DNA of 15,860 bases. It comes from Candidatus Bathyarchaeota archaeon. Lineage in GTDB: Archaea > Thermoproteota > Bathyarchaeia > Bathyarchaeales > Bathycorpusculaceae. Made by a program: the position numbers and the translations under genes. This document shows positions 1 to 8,114 of the stretch, one piece after another. The stretch's first letter is position 1. Each line of letters opens with the position of its first letter. The stretch spans positions 1-15,860 of the forward strand of contig JAUUWK010000010.1 in NCBI GenBank assembly GCA_030589055.1. The letters run 5' to 3'. The notes beneath the pieces were generated by a model. That model did no database searches. It saw only the letters and a program-made list of their open reading frames with translations, and was not told the DNA's origin.

Positions 1-64
1 AACCTTTATTAGAAAGACGTGCAGTATCACTTTAAATCTCATCAACCAAAGAGGTGATATCTTT

Positions 65-208
65 TTGAAACTTGAAAAACTGATACGCCATGCATTTCAT
101 CTACGCCGAAGTATCGATGCTCTAAAAAACGGACAACAGAAACGACAACTGTCGAAAAAATATGCAAGAATCATCTGGGAAATCCAAGACTGTCAAATGA
201 GTAGCTAA
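65..208 (+). CDS. Small basic protein, 47 aa, unknown function
   Basis: I do not recognise this protein. It starts at TTG and is preceded by a strong Shine-Dalgarno sequence, GAGGTGAT at 51-58, six bases before the start codon. An AT-rich TATA-like stretch (TTTAAATC, 31-38) lies just upstream. The product is very basic and probably largely alpha-helical: it begins MKLEKLIRHA, continues with a run rich in Arg, Lys and Gln, and ends QDCQMSS. There is no signal peptide, membrane segment or metal-binding cluster. It stands alone, followed by about 350 bases of apparently decayed DNA. The ribosome-binding site is the main support. It could be a short DNA- or RNA-binding protein, or the surviving end of a larger gene cut off by decay. 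Confidence 0.45.
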   Translation: MKLEKLIRHAFHLRRSIDALKNGQQKRQLSKKYARIIWEIQDCQMSS

Positions 209-556
209 CCTGACTTAGTTACCTTTCTATTCTGAACTCAGTTGAGGCTTGTTCGTCAACTTCTCAACTTCACCTACAAGCCCAGCGTTCGAGCTTACAC
301 TTCTAAATTGAGACTTTATCCAATTACCTGCCTCCCATGCGTTGCACAAAATAGAAAAAGAAGAGGGATGAACGAAACGTCCCTCTGACTGCATACGAGG
401 ATGATGGAGTTTTCAAGGTTGCAGGTTTGATGCATATCATCAGAGTTGCCGAGCAATTGGGCTGGTCATAATGACAATACAATCAGCGATACATTTACAT
501 GAAAGCATCTCACTATGCATAAATAGACCTATACTTTCTCTTCTTTACTCGGTGGC
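209..556. other. Gene-poor stretch with short opposing open frames
   Basis: No convincing gene is visible. Two short open frames run in opposite directions. On the minus strand, 227-394 is open from an ATG for 55 codons (starts MQSEGRFVHP, ends NKPQLSSE) but has no Shine-Dalgarno sequence. On the plus strand, 355-471 is open without a start codon and ends in a run resembling coding sequence (FKVAGLMHIIRVAEQLGWS). A 7-bp inverted repeat, AGAGGGA (362-368) and TCCCTCT (380-386), could form a hairpin with an 11-base loop, but no T-run follows it. The best reading is degraded coding DNA of unknown origin. Confidence 0.3.
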
Positions 557-904
557 TCAAGGTTCGCGTCTTCTGTAGATTATGACTGCTAGTAGTGTTG
601 ATGCAAAGAATAGCGGTAGAATAAGAAGTGATGGAAATTCCGGTATTGTGGTAATATCGTCTATTACATATGGAGGATTTTCTATTGTCAGTGTAATTAG
701 GTTATAATCATCCAGTGCTATCTATGCATCATGATTGTTTGTTGGTGGCTGTGAAGCTATAACAGAGTATTGTGGAAATTTTTTCACTATATGGCTTTTC
801 GTCTTGAAATTTGTGAATATATGATAAATACAGTCTTGTAGTATAAGTACGCTGAATTCGATGTGACCCTGTGTTCTGTCAAAGGTAAACACTAAGATAC
901 GTTT
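557..904 (-). pseudogene. Broken C-terminus of a secreted protein with PEF-type anchor
   Basis: Read on the minus strand, the end of this frame is an archaeal C-terminal anchor: a PEFPSLLILPLF motif, a hydrophobic segment, then an Arg-rich tail (IIYRRREP) and TGA at 557-559. The segment just before it (SVIASQPPTNNHDA, then IALDDYNLITLTIENPP) looks like a surface-protein extracellular domain, but an in-frame TAG at 722-724 interrupts it. Another TAG at 905-907 closes the frame upstream, with no start. The tail closely resembles that of the C25 peptidase ending at 14430 (PEFTSFLILPLF, then ILYRRK). It is probably the 3' remnant of a lost cell-surface gene. The anchor is clear; the identity of the parent protein is not. 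Confidence 0.65.
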
Positions 905-983
905 CTACCTGAAACCTTGCTTCAAGAATATTGGTAATGCTTTTACTGTTAGAAGTCTTATCTGTGGGGTGAGGAGAAGCTCC

Positions 984-2882
984 GTGAGTTCATCTTTAAG
1001 CGACGTGGTGAAACGTACAAGCGACATACTTAAATTTGGAGCTTTCATGCAAGTTCTAGAGTATGAGCAGCGTTTTTCATCACTTGGAAATCTCTACGAA
1101 AACCTAATCTCAAACCTTACAACTATGAATTTTAACTGTAAAGAAGCTTTGGAAACAGCTGAGGAATTTTTCGGAGCTTCAAATGTACGCTTTGCTGGCA
1201 TAGACGGCACTATGTATTCACGTCCACTTTTTGATCTTGTGATTTTCTTCGGCGGTGCCTACGCCTCAACAGGCACAGTTACGTTCCTGGAAAACGATAA
1301 GCCAAAAATTAGATATGATGAAAAGACACTCCAGCAGAGTGCAGGCATTTCAAGTGTTGTACCTATCTATATCAATGAGATCCCAGACATAGATCAGACA
1401 TATTTTGAGCTGGAACAACCCGAAGAAGTCAAGCTCCTAAGGGATGAAGCCATAATAAGTAATGCCACGATTGCGAATTGGATAATGACTTTTGCTGAAT
1501 ACTATCTTGCCTATAAGCTAGCCATAGATCCTGAACAGAATGTAAGAATCATTCTTTTGGACAGAAGTCTATCCATCGAGCGGGCAAGCCTTCTTTATGA
1601 TACCTCAAAGCATCAACTGTGGAAGGCTAAAAGCAGCATTATAGGATTTGAAATCGACGGAGAACCCATTGATCAAAATGATTTAGTGATTGCAAGACAA
1701 TATGTTTGCAATCAAGCTTTAGGTTTGCCTCCTCCGAGAGCCGACTATTTACAGTATGCGATAATTCATTTACTCAGGCTAAAGGGAGCCTTAACTGAAG
1801 AGCAGATCTTAACAGAATTTGAAATAACAGATGAAAAAAGAGCAAAAAGAGTAAAGCGTTACCTTAAACGCTTGGTTAATATGGGCATCTTAAGTAAGAA
1901 AGATGGAATTCACACTCTAAACGATAAATATGTGACAACATGGGAGCGCATTAAAAAGCTTGTAACACGCCTAGGCGACCGCTTCTTTTTCACAAAAAAA
2001 CAGGAAACAAAAACAACAAATCTGATGAAGATTTTGAAGGATGGAAAGGAACAATGGCTAACAACCCTTGACATCGCTTTTCTAACACTTTTCACTTTAG
2101 ACATGCTCATGGAAGAATGCTGGAAAAAGCGAATCTTACTTGTAGGCATGACAAAAGACACAGCAGCTAGAGATTTCAAACGTCAACTGATTCCAATAAT
2201 GCAAAACGAAGGTCTACTGAAAAGAGCCATTTCACCGAAGGAATTTGAAAAATTGCCAAACACTGACCGCATGATACTCCAGTCAGTCAGCATCCTCAAC
2301 CCAGAAAAGATCATGCCTCCATGGAGTCTAATAGAATATGATTCTGCCTTCAGAACTATGGTTTTAGATAGACAAAACCGTAAAGGCTACGTTTCAGGAG
2401 CTATAAAAAACAGGATAAGCCTCGAAAAAACTTTCCTAAAAACGTATGTGCAACTAAGCCAAGCCAAAACAGACCCTATGTTAAGGAGCAATGTTCTACT
2501 TATGGACCGTTTGGCTTATCCAGAATTTGATTACAAGCCAGAAAACGTTGTGGAATTTTGGAACGAGTTTGGCGGTGCGAAAGAACCCGTTGAGGTTATC
2601 CTGTTTATCGATAAAAATGTTCCAAACAAGCTTCAAAATCTAGCAATGACTGTATTGATTGCTATGGCCCCTTCCAATATACCCGAAGCCTTTGGACATA
2701 ACAAGCCCCTGTTCATTGCTGATAAGATTGCGAAATGGAATTACAGCCAATTCAAACGCATTGTAGACACCACGGCAAAGTGGATACTCAATAATCATAA
2801 ATTGAGAAGGTTCATATTCTACATGAGCACTTTCAGAGAGAGGAGAGCAACGATTGAAGCCGCAAGAAGAGAAAGAATTTAA
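984..2882 (+). CDS. nurA: Large NurA-like nuclease with internal winged-helix region
   Basis: This is a probable 5'-3' nuclease of the NurA family, which works with the HerA translocase on DNA ends. The chosen GTG lies seven bases after GGTGAGGAG (968-976); a GTG at 969 is possible but falls within that ribosome-binding site. Numbering from 984, the NurA-type acidic motif GIDGT is at about 72-76, followed by the strand FDLVIFFGGA. ILLDRSL is at about 190-196, LLVGMTKD at about 385-392, and MDRLAYPEF with the closing FIADKIAKW at about 507-585. Residues 257-312 form a winged-helix-like segment (LLRLKGALTEEQI, then RVKRYLKRLVNMGILSKKDG, then a short wing). At 632 aa it is much longer than typical NurA (roughly 300-450 aa), mainly because of this central region. 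It overlaps herA by 29 bases, so the two are probably translationally coupled. The family call rests on motif order plus the herA neighbour. Confidence 0.78.
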   Translation: MSSSLSDVVKRTSDILKFGAFMQVLEYEQRFSSLGNLYENLISNLTTMNFNCKEALETAEEFFGASNVRFAGIDGTMYSRPLFDLVIFFGGAYASTGTVTFLENDKPKIRYDEKTLQQSAGISSVVPIYINEIPDIDQTYFELEQPEEVKLLRDEAIISNATIANWIMTFAEYYLAYKLAIDPEQNVRIILLDRSLSIERASLLYDTSKHQLWKAKSSIIGFEIDGEPIDQNDLVIARQYVCNQALGLPPPRADYLQYAIIHLLRLKGALTEEQILTEFEITDEKRAKRVKRYLKRLVNMGILSKKDGIHTLNDKYVTTWERIKKLVTRLGDRFFFTKKQETKTTNLMKILKDGKEQWLTTLDIAFLTLFTLDMLMEECWKKRILLVGMTKDTAARDFKRQLIPIMQNEGLLKRAISPKEFEKLPNTDRMILQSVSILNPEKIMPPWSLIEYDSAFRTMVLDRQNRKGYVSGAIKNRISLEKTFLKTYVQLSQAKTDPMLRSNVLLMDRLAYPEFDYKPENVVEFWNEFGGAKEPVEVILFIDKNVPNKLQNLAMTVLIAMAPSNIPEAFGHNKPLFIADKIAKWNYSQFKRIVDTTAKWILNNHKLRRFIFYMSTFRERRATIEAARRERI

Positions 2883-4734
2883 CAGTTTCTGCTTCACGGA
2901 TCTTGATGGCAGATTCCACGGGAGACTGGCTGCTGTTATTCCAAAGTATTTTAGCGGTGCTGGGGAAACTAAACTAGGAGGCACGAGTTCCCGTTACCAC
3001 TGCCGCATCAAAGTTGAATACCAGAAGAACCTCATGGGACTCATGGAGGAAGGCATGTTTCTCGGCGTTAAGAACTTCAAGCAGTCGAGACAAGACGAGG
3101 AGAGATATACACTCATGGAAATCAGCAGAGTTTGGCCGGAACATTTTGGCTTGCGAGGCTTATCAGATCATGGTTATTATCCCATGCAGTTCGAGATTAT
3201 AGAGCAATCCGAGATGGACTGGCAGACAGACGACACATCTACAATGATGATTCAGATAGATGCAATCCCCATAAACTATGACTTGATAACGAACGAGAAC
3301 TGTAAATTCAAGTTTATCAAGGGTTTCTCATATCCAATTGTCGGCAGCCCAATCTACATTTTGAACAGCAACATGATAAATCGCATGTACAACCAGGCAA
3401 TAACAGAAAAATTAGGCATAGACCCCTCCAAAACAGTAGAAGATGCCAGAGTCGACTCGAGGCTTGGAATAATCAAAATGTTTGAGGCGAGCAAAACCGC
3501 TATCCCAATATACGTCGATTTTGAGAAACTCGTCCGGTACCACTTCGGCGTCTTCGCCTTCACAGGAGGTGGAAAAAGCAATCTAACATCAAATATTCTC
3601 AGACGAATTCTTATGCATACGAAAGATACAAAGTTCATAATCTTCGATATAAGCTGCGAATACGTGTTCCTGTTGCTGGACATACTAGCAGATCCAACCG
3701 TTCAGGCAAAAGTTGTCCTCGAACACAGAATCGACTCTGTGGAACAGTTTTTCAATTCTATTGTTAAGCCAAGAGAATACGAAGTTGATGAACGCACTAA
3801 AACTGGATTGAAGTATGTAATAGAGCAGAATAAACTTGCTTATTACAAGATGCCTAGACATACGGTTCAGACGTATGCGCAGTTTTTAGATGAACTCAAA
3901 GCTCAGAGAAAAGACAGCATTAGCAGACCACATTACATGAACGCGATAGATAGAATACACGACGCCATACATGAATATTTGGAAGAGCATGGCTTAAGTG
4001 AAAACCAAGAAGTAAGCGAAGACTTTGTAAACTACATACACACGGCTGCCACTCAAGCGGTTCAAGAGTTCAAAGTTTCTGACAGAAGCGGTTTATACGC
4101 TTGGGCAACAACCAGAAACGCAATAATCGATAGGATAAGAAAAAGACAAGAAAAAGAAGCGAAAGAAACAGGTGGACTGACAGCAGAAAAAATCCGCAAA
4201 TTGCTGGAAGGCGAAACAAGGCTTGTTTGCGTTTCGATCTCAGACCCATTCCTAATAAAAGACATTGTCATAACGCTAACACATGATCTGCTTGTAAGGA
4301 GAAAGCGAAGATTTCAGGTTAAACCCTACATTCTGCTGGTTTTTGACGAGGCACAAGAGTTCATACCAAGCTTAAGCGGCTCTTCGGGGATAGAGGCCAA
4401 ATGCTCCAGGTATGTTGAAACGTTGCTTAGGCAGGGGAGAAAATACGGTTTAGGAGTGTGCATCGCCACGCAACGCATTGCCTACTTAAACACCAACGCG
4501 CTGCAACAGCTTCACACGTACTTTGTAGGCACATTGCCCCGTCCATATGACCGCGCATTAGTCAGCGAAACGTTCATGATAGACAAAAGTATACTCGAAA
4601 AAACCTTAGAATTCACACCAGGCGAATGGCTACTATCAAGCTACATAGCCACTGGCATAGAAAACGTGCCTATATTCATAAAAGCAGACAATGCAGAAAA
4701 CGAAGTGGAAAAGTTCTTACGAAATAATGCTTGA
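2854..4734 (+). CDS. herA: HerA-like hexameric DNA translocase/ATPase
   Basis: This is an FtsK/HerA-superfamily ATPase that pumps DNA and loads or drives NurA. The TTG start follows GAGAGGAGAG (2837-2846) with about seven bases of spacing and lies inside the 3' end of nurA. The N-terminal part (residues about 15-140) looks like the HAS-barrel domain of HerA (DGRFHGRLAAVIPKYFSGAG). Walker A is FTGGGKSN at 236-243 and Walker B is LLVFDEAQEF at about 494-503. These are followed by the conserved LLRQGRKYGLGVCIATQR (524-541), which holds the likely sensor and arginine-finger residues. Residues about 285-455, between the Walker motifs, are a long, charged, mostly helical insertion. That makes the 626-aa protein longer than the roughly 500-600 aa usual for the family. 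It ends 20 bases from the convergent porB stop. Confidence 0.9.
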   Translation: MKPQEEKEFNSFCFTDLDGRFHGRLAAVIPKYFSGAGETKLGGTSSRYHCRIKVEYQKNLMGLMEEGMFLGVKNFKQSRQDEERYTLMEISRVWPEHFGLRGLSDHGYYPMQFEIIEQSEMDWQTDDTSTMMIQIDAIPINYDLITNENCKFKFIKGFSYPIVGSPIYILNSNMINRMYNQAITEKLGIDPSKTVEDARVDSRLGIIKMFEASKTAIPIYVDFEKLVRYHFGVFAFTGGGKSNLTSNILRRILMHTKDTKFIIFDISCEYVFLLLDILADPTVQAKVVLEHRIDSVEQFFNSIVKPREYEVDERTKTGLKYVIEQNKLAYYKMPRHTVQTYAQFLDELKAQRKDSISRPHYMNAIDRIHDAIHEYLEEHGLSENQEVSEDFVNYIHTAATQAVQEFKVSDRSGLYAWATTRNAIIDRIRKRQEKEAKETGGLTAEKIRKLLEGETRLVCVSISDPFLIKDIVITLTHDLLVRRKRRFQVKPYILLVFDEAQEFIPSLSGSSGIEAKCSRYVETLLRQGRKYGLGVCIATQRIAYLNTNALQQLHTYFVGTLPRPYDRALVSETFMIDKSILEKTLEFTPGEWLLSSYIATGIENVPIFIKADNAENEVEKFLRNNA

Positions 4735-4754
4735 AAAGAGGGGGATTTAGCAGT

Positions 4755-5717
4755 TTATACTATTCCGCATTTCTTGAGTAGGCGTTGCCATCTTTTGTCT
4801 GTTAATTGCTGGATTTCGTCAATGATTTTTTCGAATTTCGGCGTGAACAAGTGTCTGAAGCGTCCTTGCATTTTCAAGTATTCTCTTACTGGTTTCTTTC
4901 GTTCAGGTCTTAGGGCTATGACTTTGCTTGGCGCTGACAGCTGGTACTCGCCATTTATCGCCTCCCACAATGGGAATATGCATGTTTCGACAGCTATACG
5001 CGAAATCTCTATGGACTTGCTTGGGTCGCTTCGCCATCCTCTTGGGCAAGGTGCAAATGTGTGCAGAAAAGCTGGACCATCCACTTCTATGCCTTTCCTA
5101 GCCTTTGTTATTAGATCTCTCCAATAATGAGGCGACGCTGTTGCTACATATGGCATGTCGTGGGCAACCATAATATCTGCAATTGGCTTTTTGTACTGAA
5201 CCTTTCCAGGTATGACTGTGCCCGCTGGCGATGTAGTTGTCGATGCTCCGTGAGGAGTTCCTCCGCTTCTTTGGATGCCCGTGTTCATGTAAGCCTCGTT
5301 GTCATAAAGCACATACAAGAAGTCGTGTCCCCTTTCCACAGCCCCTGACAAGGCTTGAATTCCTATGTCGTAGGTGCCTCCATCTCCAGCGAAGGCAATA
5401 ACATCTATCCGCTGCTGTTTTATTCTTCCCTTTTTCTTCAGTATTTTTAAGGCTGCTTCTATTCCCGAAGCGTTTGCAGCTACATTTTCAAAAGCAGTGT
5501 GTATCCATGGTGTAGCCCAAGACGTATATGGGTAAATGCTTGAAACAACCTCCATACATCCAGTTGCACTTGTCGCTATTATTGGGCCTCTAACTGCCTT
5601 TAAAACAAGTCTCATAACAGTCGCTGCCGCGCAGCCCGCACAAGCTCTGTGTCCTGACATGAAAAGATCTGCTTTTTCAGCTATGTCCTTAGCCGTAAAC
5701 TTCCATTCAGAAAACAT
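4755..5717 (-). CDS. porB: Pyruvate:ferredoxin oxidoreductase, beta subunit
   Basis: This is the thiamine-diphosphate-binding beta subunit of pyruvate synthase. The enzyme oxidises pyruvate to acetyl-CoA and CO2 and reduces ferredoxin, and it also works in reverse for carbon fixation. It has 320 residues, normal for PorB. The iron-sulphur ligands are visible as HRACAGC (Cys26, Cys29), TGCMEV (Cys54) and APCPRGW (Cys224). The TPP/Mg2+ motif begins GDGGTYDIG at 111 and runs to YDNEAYMNTGIQRSGG (138-153). The ATG is preceded by GAAGGAGGA (complement of 5728-5736), about ten bases upstream. It is the last gene of the porGDAB operon, 18 bases after porA. The paralogous 2-oxoisovalerate enzyme is the main alternative, but the N-terminus and overall arrangement fit PorB best. 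Confidence 0.93.
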   Translation of the reverse strand: MFSEWKFTAKDIAEKADLFMSGHRACAGCAAATVMRLVLKAVRGPIIATSATGCMEVVSSIYPYTSWATPWIHTAFENVAANASGIEAALKILKKKGRIKQQRIDVIAFAGDGGTYDIGIQALSGAVERGHDFLYVLYDNEAYMNTGIQRSGGTPHGASTTTSPAGTVIPGKVQYKKPIADIMVAHDMPYVATASPHYWRDLITKARKGIEVDGPAFLHTFAPCPRGWRSDPSKSIEISRIAVETCIFPLWEAINGEYQLSAPSKVIALRPERKKPVREYLKMQGRFRHLFTPKFEKIIDEIQQLTDKRWQRLLKKCGIV

Positions 5718-5735
5718 TTTCTCATTTTCCTCCTT

Positions 5736-6968
5736 CTATCCTCTTAATCTGACGTATCGAACAGGATCTTCAACACGCTGAGTTTGCAGTATCCCTTGTA
5801 AGTCTTCGTATATTTTGCGTATATGACTTGGGCTTGTGTCTCTTCCACCTAGTCCGTAAATGTAGTTCACAATGTAAGGATGTACGGGTGTATCATACAA
5901 TGCGTGGTGAACTTCATGGAATACTGGTCCACCATGTCCTCCGAAACTCAAGCTTCTATCCATGACGGCTACTGCCCTTACTTTTTCAAGTGCTTTAACT
6001 ATTCCTTCGACTGGTAAGGGTCTAAAGCTGCGGATTCTAAGCAATCCAGCTTTAACCCCTTCTGCCCTAAGTTCATTTACAACGGTTTTAACTGTTCCAG
6101 CTGTTGAACCCAAGCATATGATGGCTATTTCGGCATCTTCAAGACAGTATGCGTCAAGCAGTCCATTCCCGTAGTGTCTTCCACTTATCTGGGCATATTC
6201 TTCATGCACTTGCTGAATGATCTTTGGTGCATTTTTCATGGCTTCTTCTTGTTGCCGTTTAATCTCAAAATAGTAATTTGGAAAGGCGATAGGCCCTATG
6301 CTAATTGGGTTTTCTGGGTCAAGCCTGAAAGACGCATCTTTTCCTTCGTGTGCTGTCACTCGGGGGAACTGACGGGTTCCAACGAACTTTTTGGCTATAT
6401 CATCTGAGAGTACATGCACGTTTTCTAATGCATGGCTTAAGGTGAAACCGTCTAGGCAGACCATAACAGGTAAGAGAATCTCTGGGTTTTCAGCTATTCG
6501 AAAGGCTTGAATCATGGAGTCATAGGCTTCTTGCGAATTTTCAGCATAGATTTGTATCCAGCCACTATCACGTTCACTCATACTGTCTGAATGGTCACAA
6601 TGGATGTTTATAGGTGCTGATAGGGCTCTATTAACAACAGTCATGACCACTGGCGCACGACAGCCTGACGCCACGTAAAGCATTTCATGCATCAGAGCTA
6701 AACCTGGGGCTGCTGTTGCTGTGAAGGTTCTTGCCCCCGTGGCTGAGGCTGTAATGCACGCTGTCATAGCGCTATGTTCGGATTCTACACAGACGAATTC
6801 CGTGTCAACTTCGCCATTAGCTACGTATTCGCTGAATCTTTCAACAATTATGGTCTGCGGAGTTACAGGATATGCTGCTGCAACATCAACGTCTGACTGC
6901 TTCGCAGCATAAGCAACAGCCTCGTCGCCGTTTAGAGCTAAAAGTTTTTGTTTTGCAACACTTTCCAT
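5736..6968 (-). CDS. porA: Pyruvate:ferredoxin oxidoreductase, alpha subunit
   Basis: This is the alpha subunit of pyruvate synthase, which carries the pyrimidine-binding domain I and transketolase-like C-terminal domain II. Its 410 residues are typical. Motifs seen are AAYPVTPQT (31-39), the conserved Glu in VESEHSAM (61-68), TATAAPGLALMHE (83-95), and CDHSDSMSERDSGW (124-137). GGHGGPVFHEVHHALY (343-358) and YGLGGRDTSPSHI (371-383) near the end are characteristic of PorA rather than more distant 2-oxoacid enzymes. The ATG is preceded by GAGGTG, which overlaps the porD stop codon (TAGAGGTG), with about seven bases of spacing. It lies 12 bases downstream of porD and 18 bases upstream of porB, so the four genes are surely one transcript. 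No lesions are visible. Confidence 0.95.
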   Translation of the reverse strand: MESVAKQKLLALNGDEAVAYAAKQSDVDVAAAYPVTPQTIIVERFSEYVANGEVDTEFVCVESEHSAMTACITASATGARTFTATAAPGLALMHEMLYVASGCRAPVVMTVVNRALSAPINIHCDHSDSMSERDSGWIQIYAENSQEAYDSMIQAFRIAENPEILLPVMVCLDGFTLSHALENVHVLSDDIAKKFVGTRQFPRVTAHEGKDASFRLDPENPISIGPIAFPNYYFEIKRQQEEAMKNAPKIIQQVHEEYAQISGRHYGNGLLDAYCLEDAEIAIICLGSTAGTVKTVVNELRAEGVKAGLLRIRSFRPLPVEGIVKALEKVRAVAVMDRSLSFGGHGGPVFHEVHHALYDTPVHPYIVNYIYGLGGRDTSPSHIRKIYEDLQGILQTQRVEDPVRYVRLRG

Positions 6969-6980
6969 TTCATTACACCT

Positions 6981-7259
6981 CTATTCGAGTTTCATCTCTA
7001 TCGCTTTTGTTGGGCATTCGTTTGCACATATCCCACATCCCTTGCAAAAATCATAGTCAAATTCGATGTCTTCCTTTCCGGGGTTCCAGTGGATCGCCCC
7101 GTCTGGACAGAAAATAACGCAAAGTGTGCATCGTGTGCACTTCTCCGAGTCCATTATCGGCTTGTAGGTTTTCCAGTCTCCAGTCAAGTATTCTGTGCTC
7201 GGTTTCCAGCATATGCCAGCTGGTGGAATTTCTTTCCAACTCTTTTCTTGAACTGTCAT
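6981..7259 (-). CDS. porD: Pyruvate:ferredoxin oxidoreductase, delta (ferredoxin) subunit
   Basis: This is the small iron-sulphur subunit that carries electrons from the TPP centre of pyruvate synthase to external ferredoxin. Its 92 residues contain two classic 4Fe-4S motifs: CTRCTLCVIFCPDG and, further on, CKGCGICANECP, each with the fourth Cys before a Pro as in bacterial-type 2[4Fe-4S] ferredoxins. The N-terminal extension (SWKEIPPAGICWKPSTEY) is typical of PorD. The ATG overlaps the porG stop as ATGA (7256-7259), and the GGAGGT ribosome-binding sequence lies inside the porG 3' end. Both features point to translational coupling and equal subunit amounts. Confidence 0.95.
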   Translation of the reverse strand: MTVQEKSWKEIPPAGICWKPSTEYLTGDWKTYKPIMDSEKCTRCTLCVIFCPDGAIHWNPGKEDIEFDYDFCKGCGICANECPTKAIEMKLE

Positions 7260-7816
7260 TCATATTTTACCTCCTCATAAGCTTCCTTTATCACAGCTAC
7301 GTTCTTTTCGGCAATGTTCTGCCCAAAGCGTTCCCCAACAACTTTTTCAAGACTTTCCAACTTTACTATTTCTGTTACGCGGGCGACACCGCCTAACATA
7401 GCCGTGTTTGTGATGGGTCTTCCCAGAATTCTCATGGCAATTTCCGTTGCTGGAACAGTCAAAATTTTCCCTTTGTCCGTGTTGAGGATTTTTCTCATGT
7501 CAGCAGGATTCTCCTTCGAGTTAACTATAATCACTCCTTCCTTGTTTAGTCCCTTAGTAACTGGAACCGTCTTGAGCAATGTTGGATCCAAAACAGCTAC
7601 TACATCAGGGTTGTAGACTGCACAGTGTATGTTGATTGTCTCATCGCTTATTCTTGTAAAAGCAGCTACTGGTGCGCCCATACGTTCTGGACCGAACTCC
7701 GGAAAAGACTGAATGTGTTTTCCTTCGTAGATTGCTGCTCGCGCTAGTAATTCGCTAGCGGTCCATGCTCCTTGACCGCCTCTGCCGTGCCATCTGACCT
7801 CCAAGATTTTTTCCAA
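7256..7816 (-). CDS. porG: Pyruvate:ferredoxin oxidoreductase, gamma subunit
   Basis: This is the gamma subunit (domain III) of the four-subunit archaeal pyruvate synthase and the first gene of the operon. Its 186 residues match the family. The signature RWHGRGGQGAWTASELLA is at residues 8-25, followed by the FPEFGPERMGAPVAAF motif (38-53) and a C-terminal NTAMLGGVARV segment. The start is TTG, preceded by GGAGAG about eight bases upstream. An ATG five bases upstream of the TTG is out of frame and does not yield the protein. A TATA-like box lies about 50 bases upstream (7861-7870), giving a short leader. It overlaps porD by four bases. Confidence 0.94.
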   Translation of the reverse strand: MEKILEVRWHGRGGQGAWTASELLARAAIYEGKHIQSFPEFGPERMGAPVAAFTRISDETINIHCAVYNPDVVAVLDPTLLKTVPVTKGLNKEGVIIVNSKENPADMRKILNTDKGKILTVPATEIAMRILGRPITNTAMLGGVARVTEIVKLESLEKVVGERFGQNIAEKNVAVIKEAYEEVKYE

Positions 7817-7860
7817 TGCATTTACTCTCCATTAATCTCTCAACCTACTTAGAAAATCTA

Positions 7861-7870
7861 ACATATACAC
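7861..7870 (-). promoter_or_regulatory. Candidate TATA box of the por operon
   Basis: On the minus strand the sequence reads GTGTATATGT, preceded by purine-rich AGAAAG, which could be a BRE. Transcription would start about 25 bases downstream, near 7838, leaving a leader of about 20 bases before the porG TTG that still contains GGAGAG. This is judged by position and AT content only. Confidence 0.4.
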
Positions 7871-7908
7871 CTTTCTAAGCAAAGACAAGAAAATTAAACA
7901 TGGTGGCT

Positions 7909-8076
7909 CTAAGAAGCAATAAAGTCTTTTGATTTTTCTCTTATGGACATCTCAAAAATTTCCCGTGTAAGATTTGGCAACTTTGTTCCCTTCTTTGTTG
8001 CTGAATAATATTTGATGCGTCTCCTGCCCTTCCGCACTCATTTTCCAGAAACTAGCTTGTTTTCCTCTGTGATGGT
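7909..8076 (-). pseudogene. Winged-helix transcriptional regulator remnant (PadR/MarR-like)
   Basis: The minus-strand frame reads TEENKLVSGK, then a TGA stop (8038-8040), then VRKGRRRIKYYSATKKG and a helical end (EIFEMSIREKSKDFIAS), with TAG at 7909-7911. The segment SGK to RRIKYYSATKKG matches the wing and following helix of PadR/MarR-type winged-helix regulators, where 'Y(Y)S-T-KG' closes the wing. No recognition helix or N-terminus can be found upstream, because the frame stops at 8161 and the DNA there belongs to another broken gene. It is therefore a 3' remnant with an internal stop. A GTG directly after the TGA could in principle start a 42-aa product, but it has no ribosome-binding site. 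Confidence 0.6.
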
Positions 8077-8114
8077 ATCTGTATGAGAAAATGTTGCAGG
8101 AAATAAACGTAAAC

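Noticed and set aside
722..724. In-frame TAG in the 557-904 remnant as a pyrrolysine codon
   Set aside because: The same frame lacks a start and ends at another TAG upstream, and other remnants in the window are broken by TGA, TAA and frameshifts. General decay explains all of them, and no pyrrolysine machinery is visible.
4735..4754. Terminator between convergent herA and porB
   Set aside because: The 20-base gap holds no inverted repeat or T-run on either strand.
4774..7616. Several open frames on the plus strand across the por operon
   Set aside because: All are antisense to the recognisable PorG, PorD, PorA and PorB proteins and have no family-like sequence.
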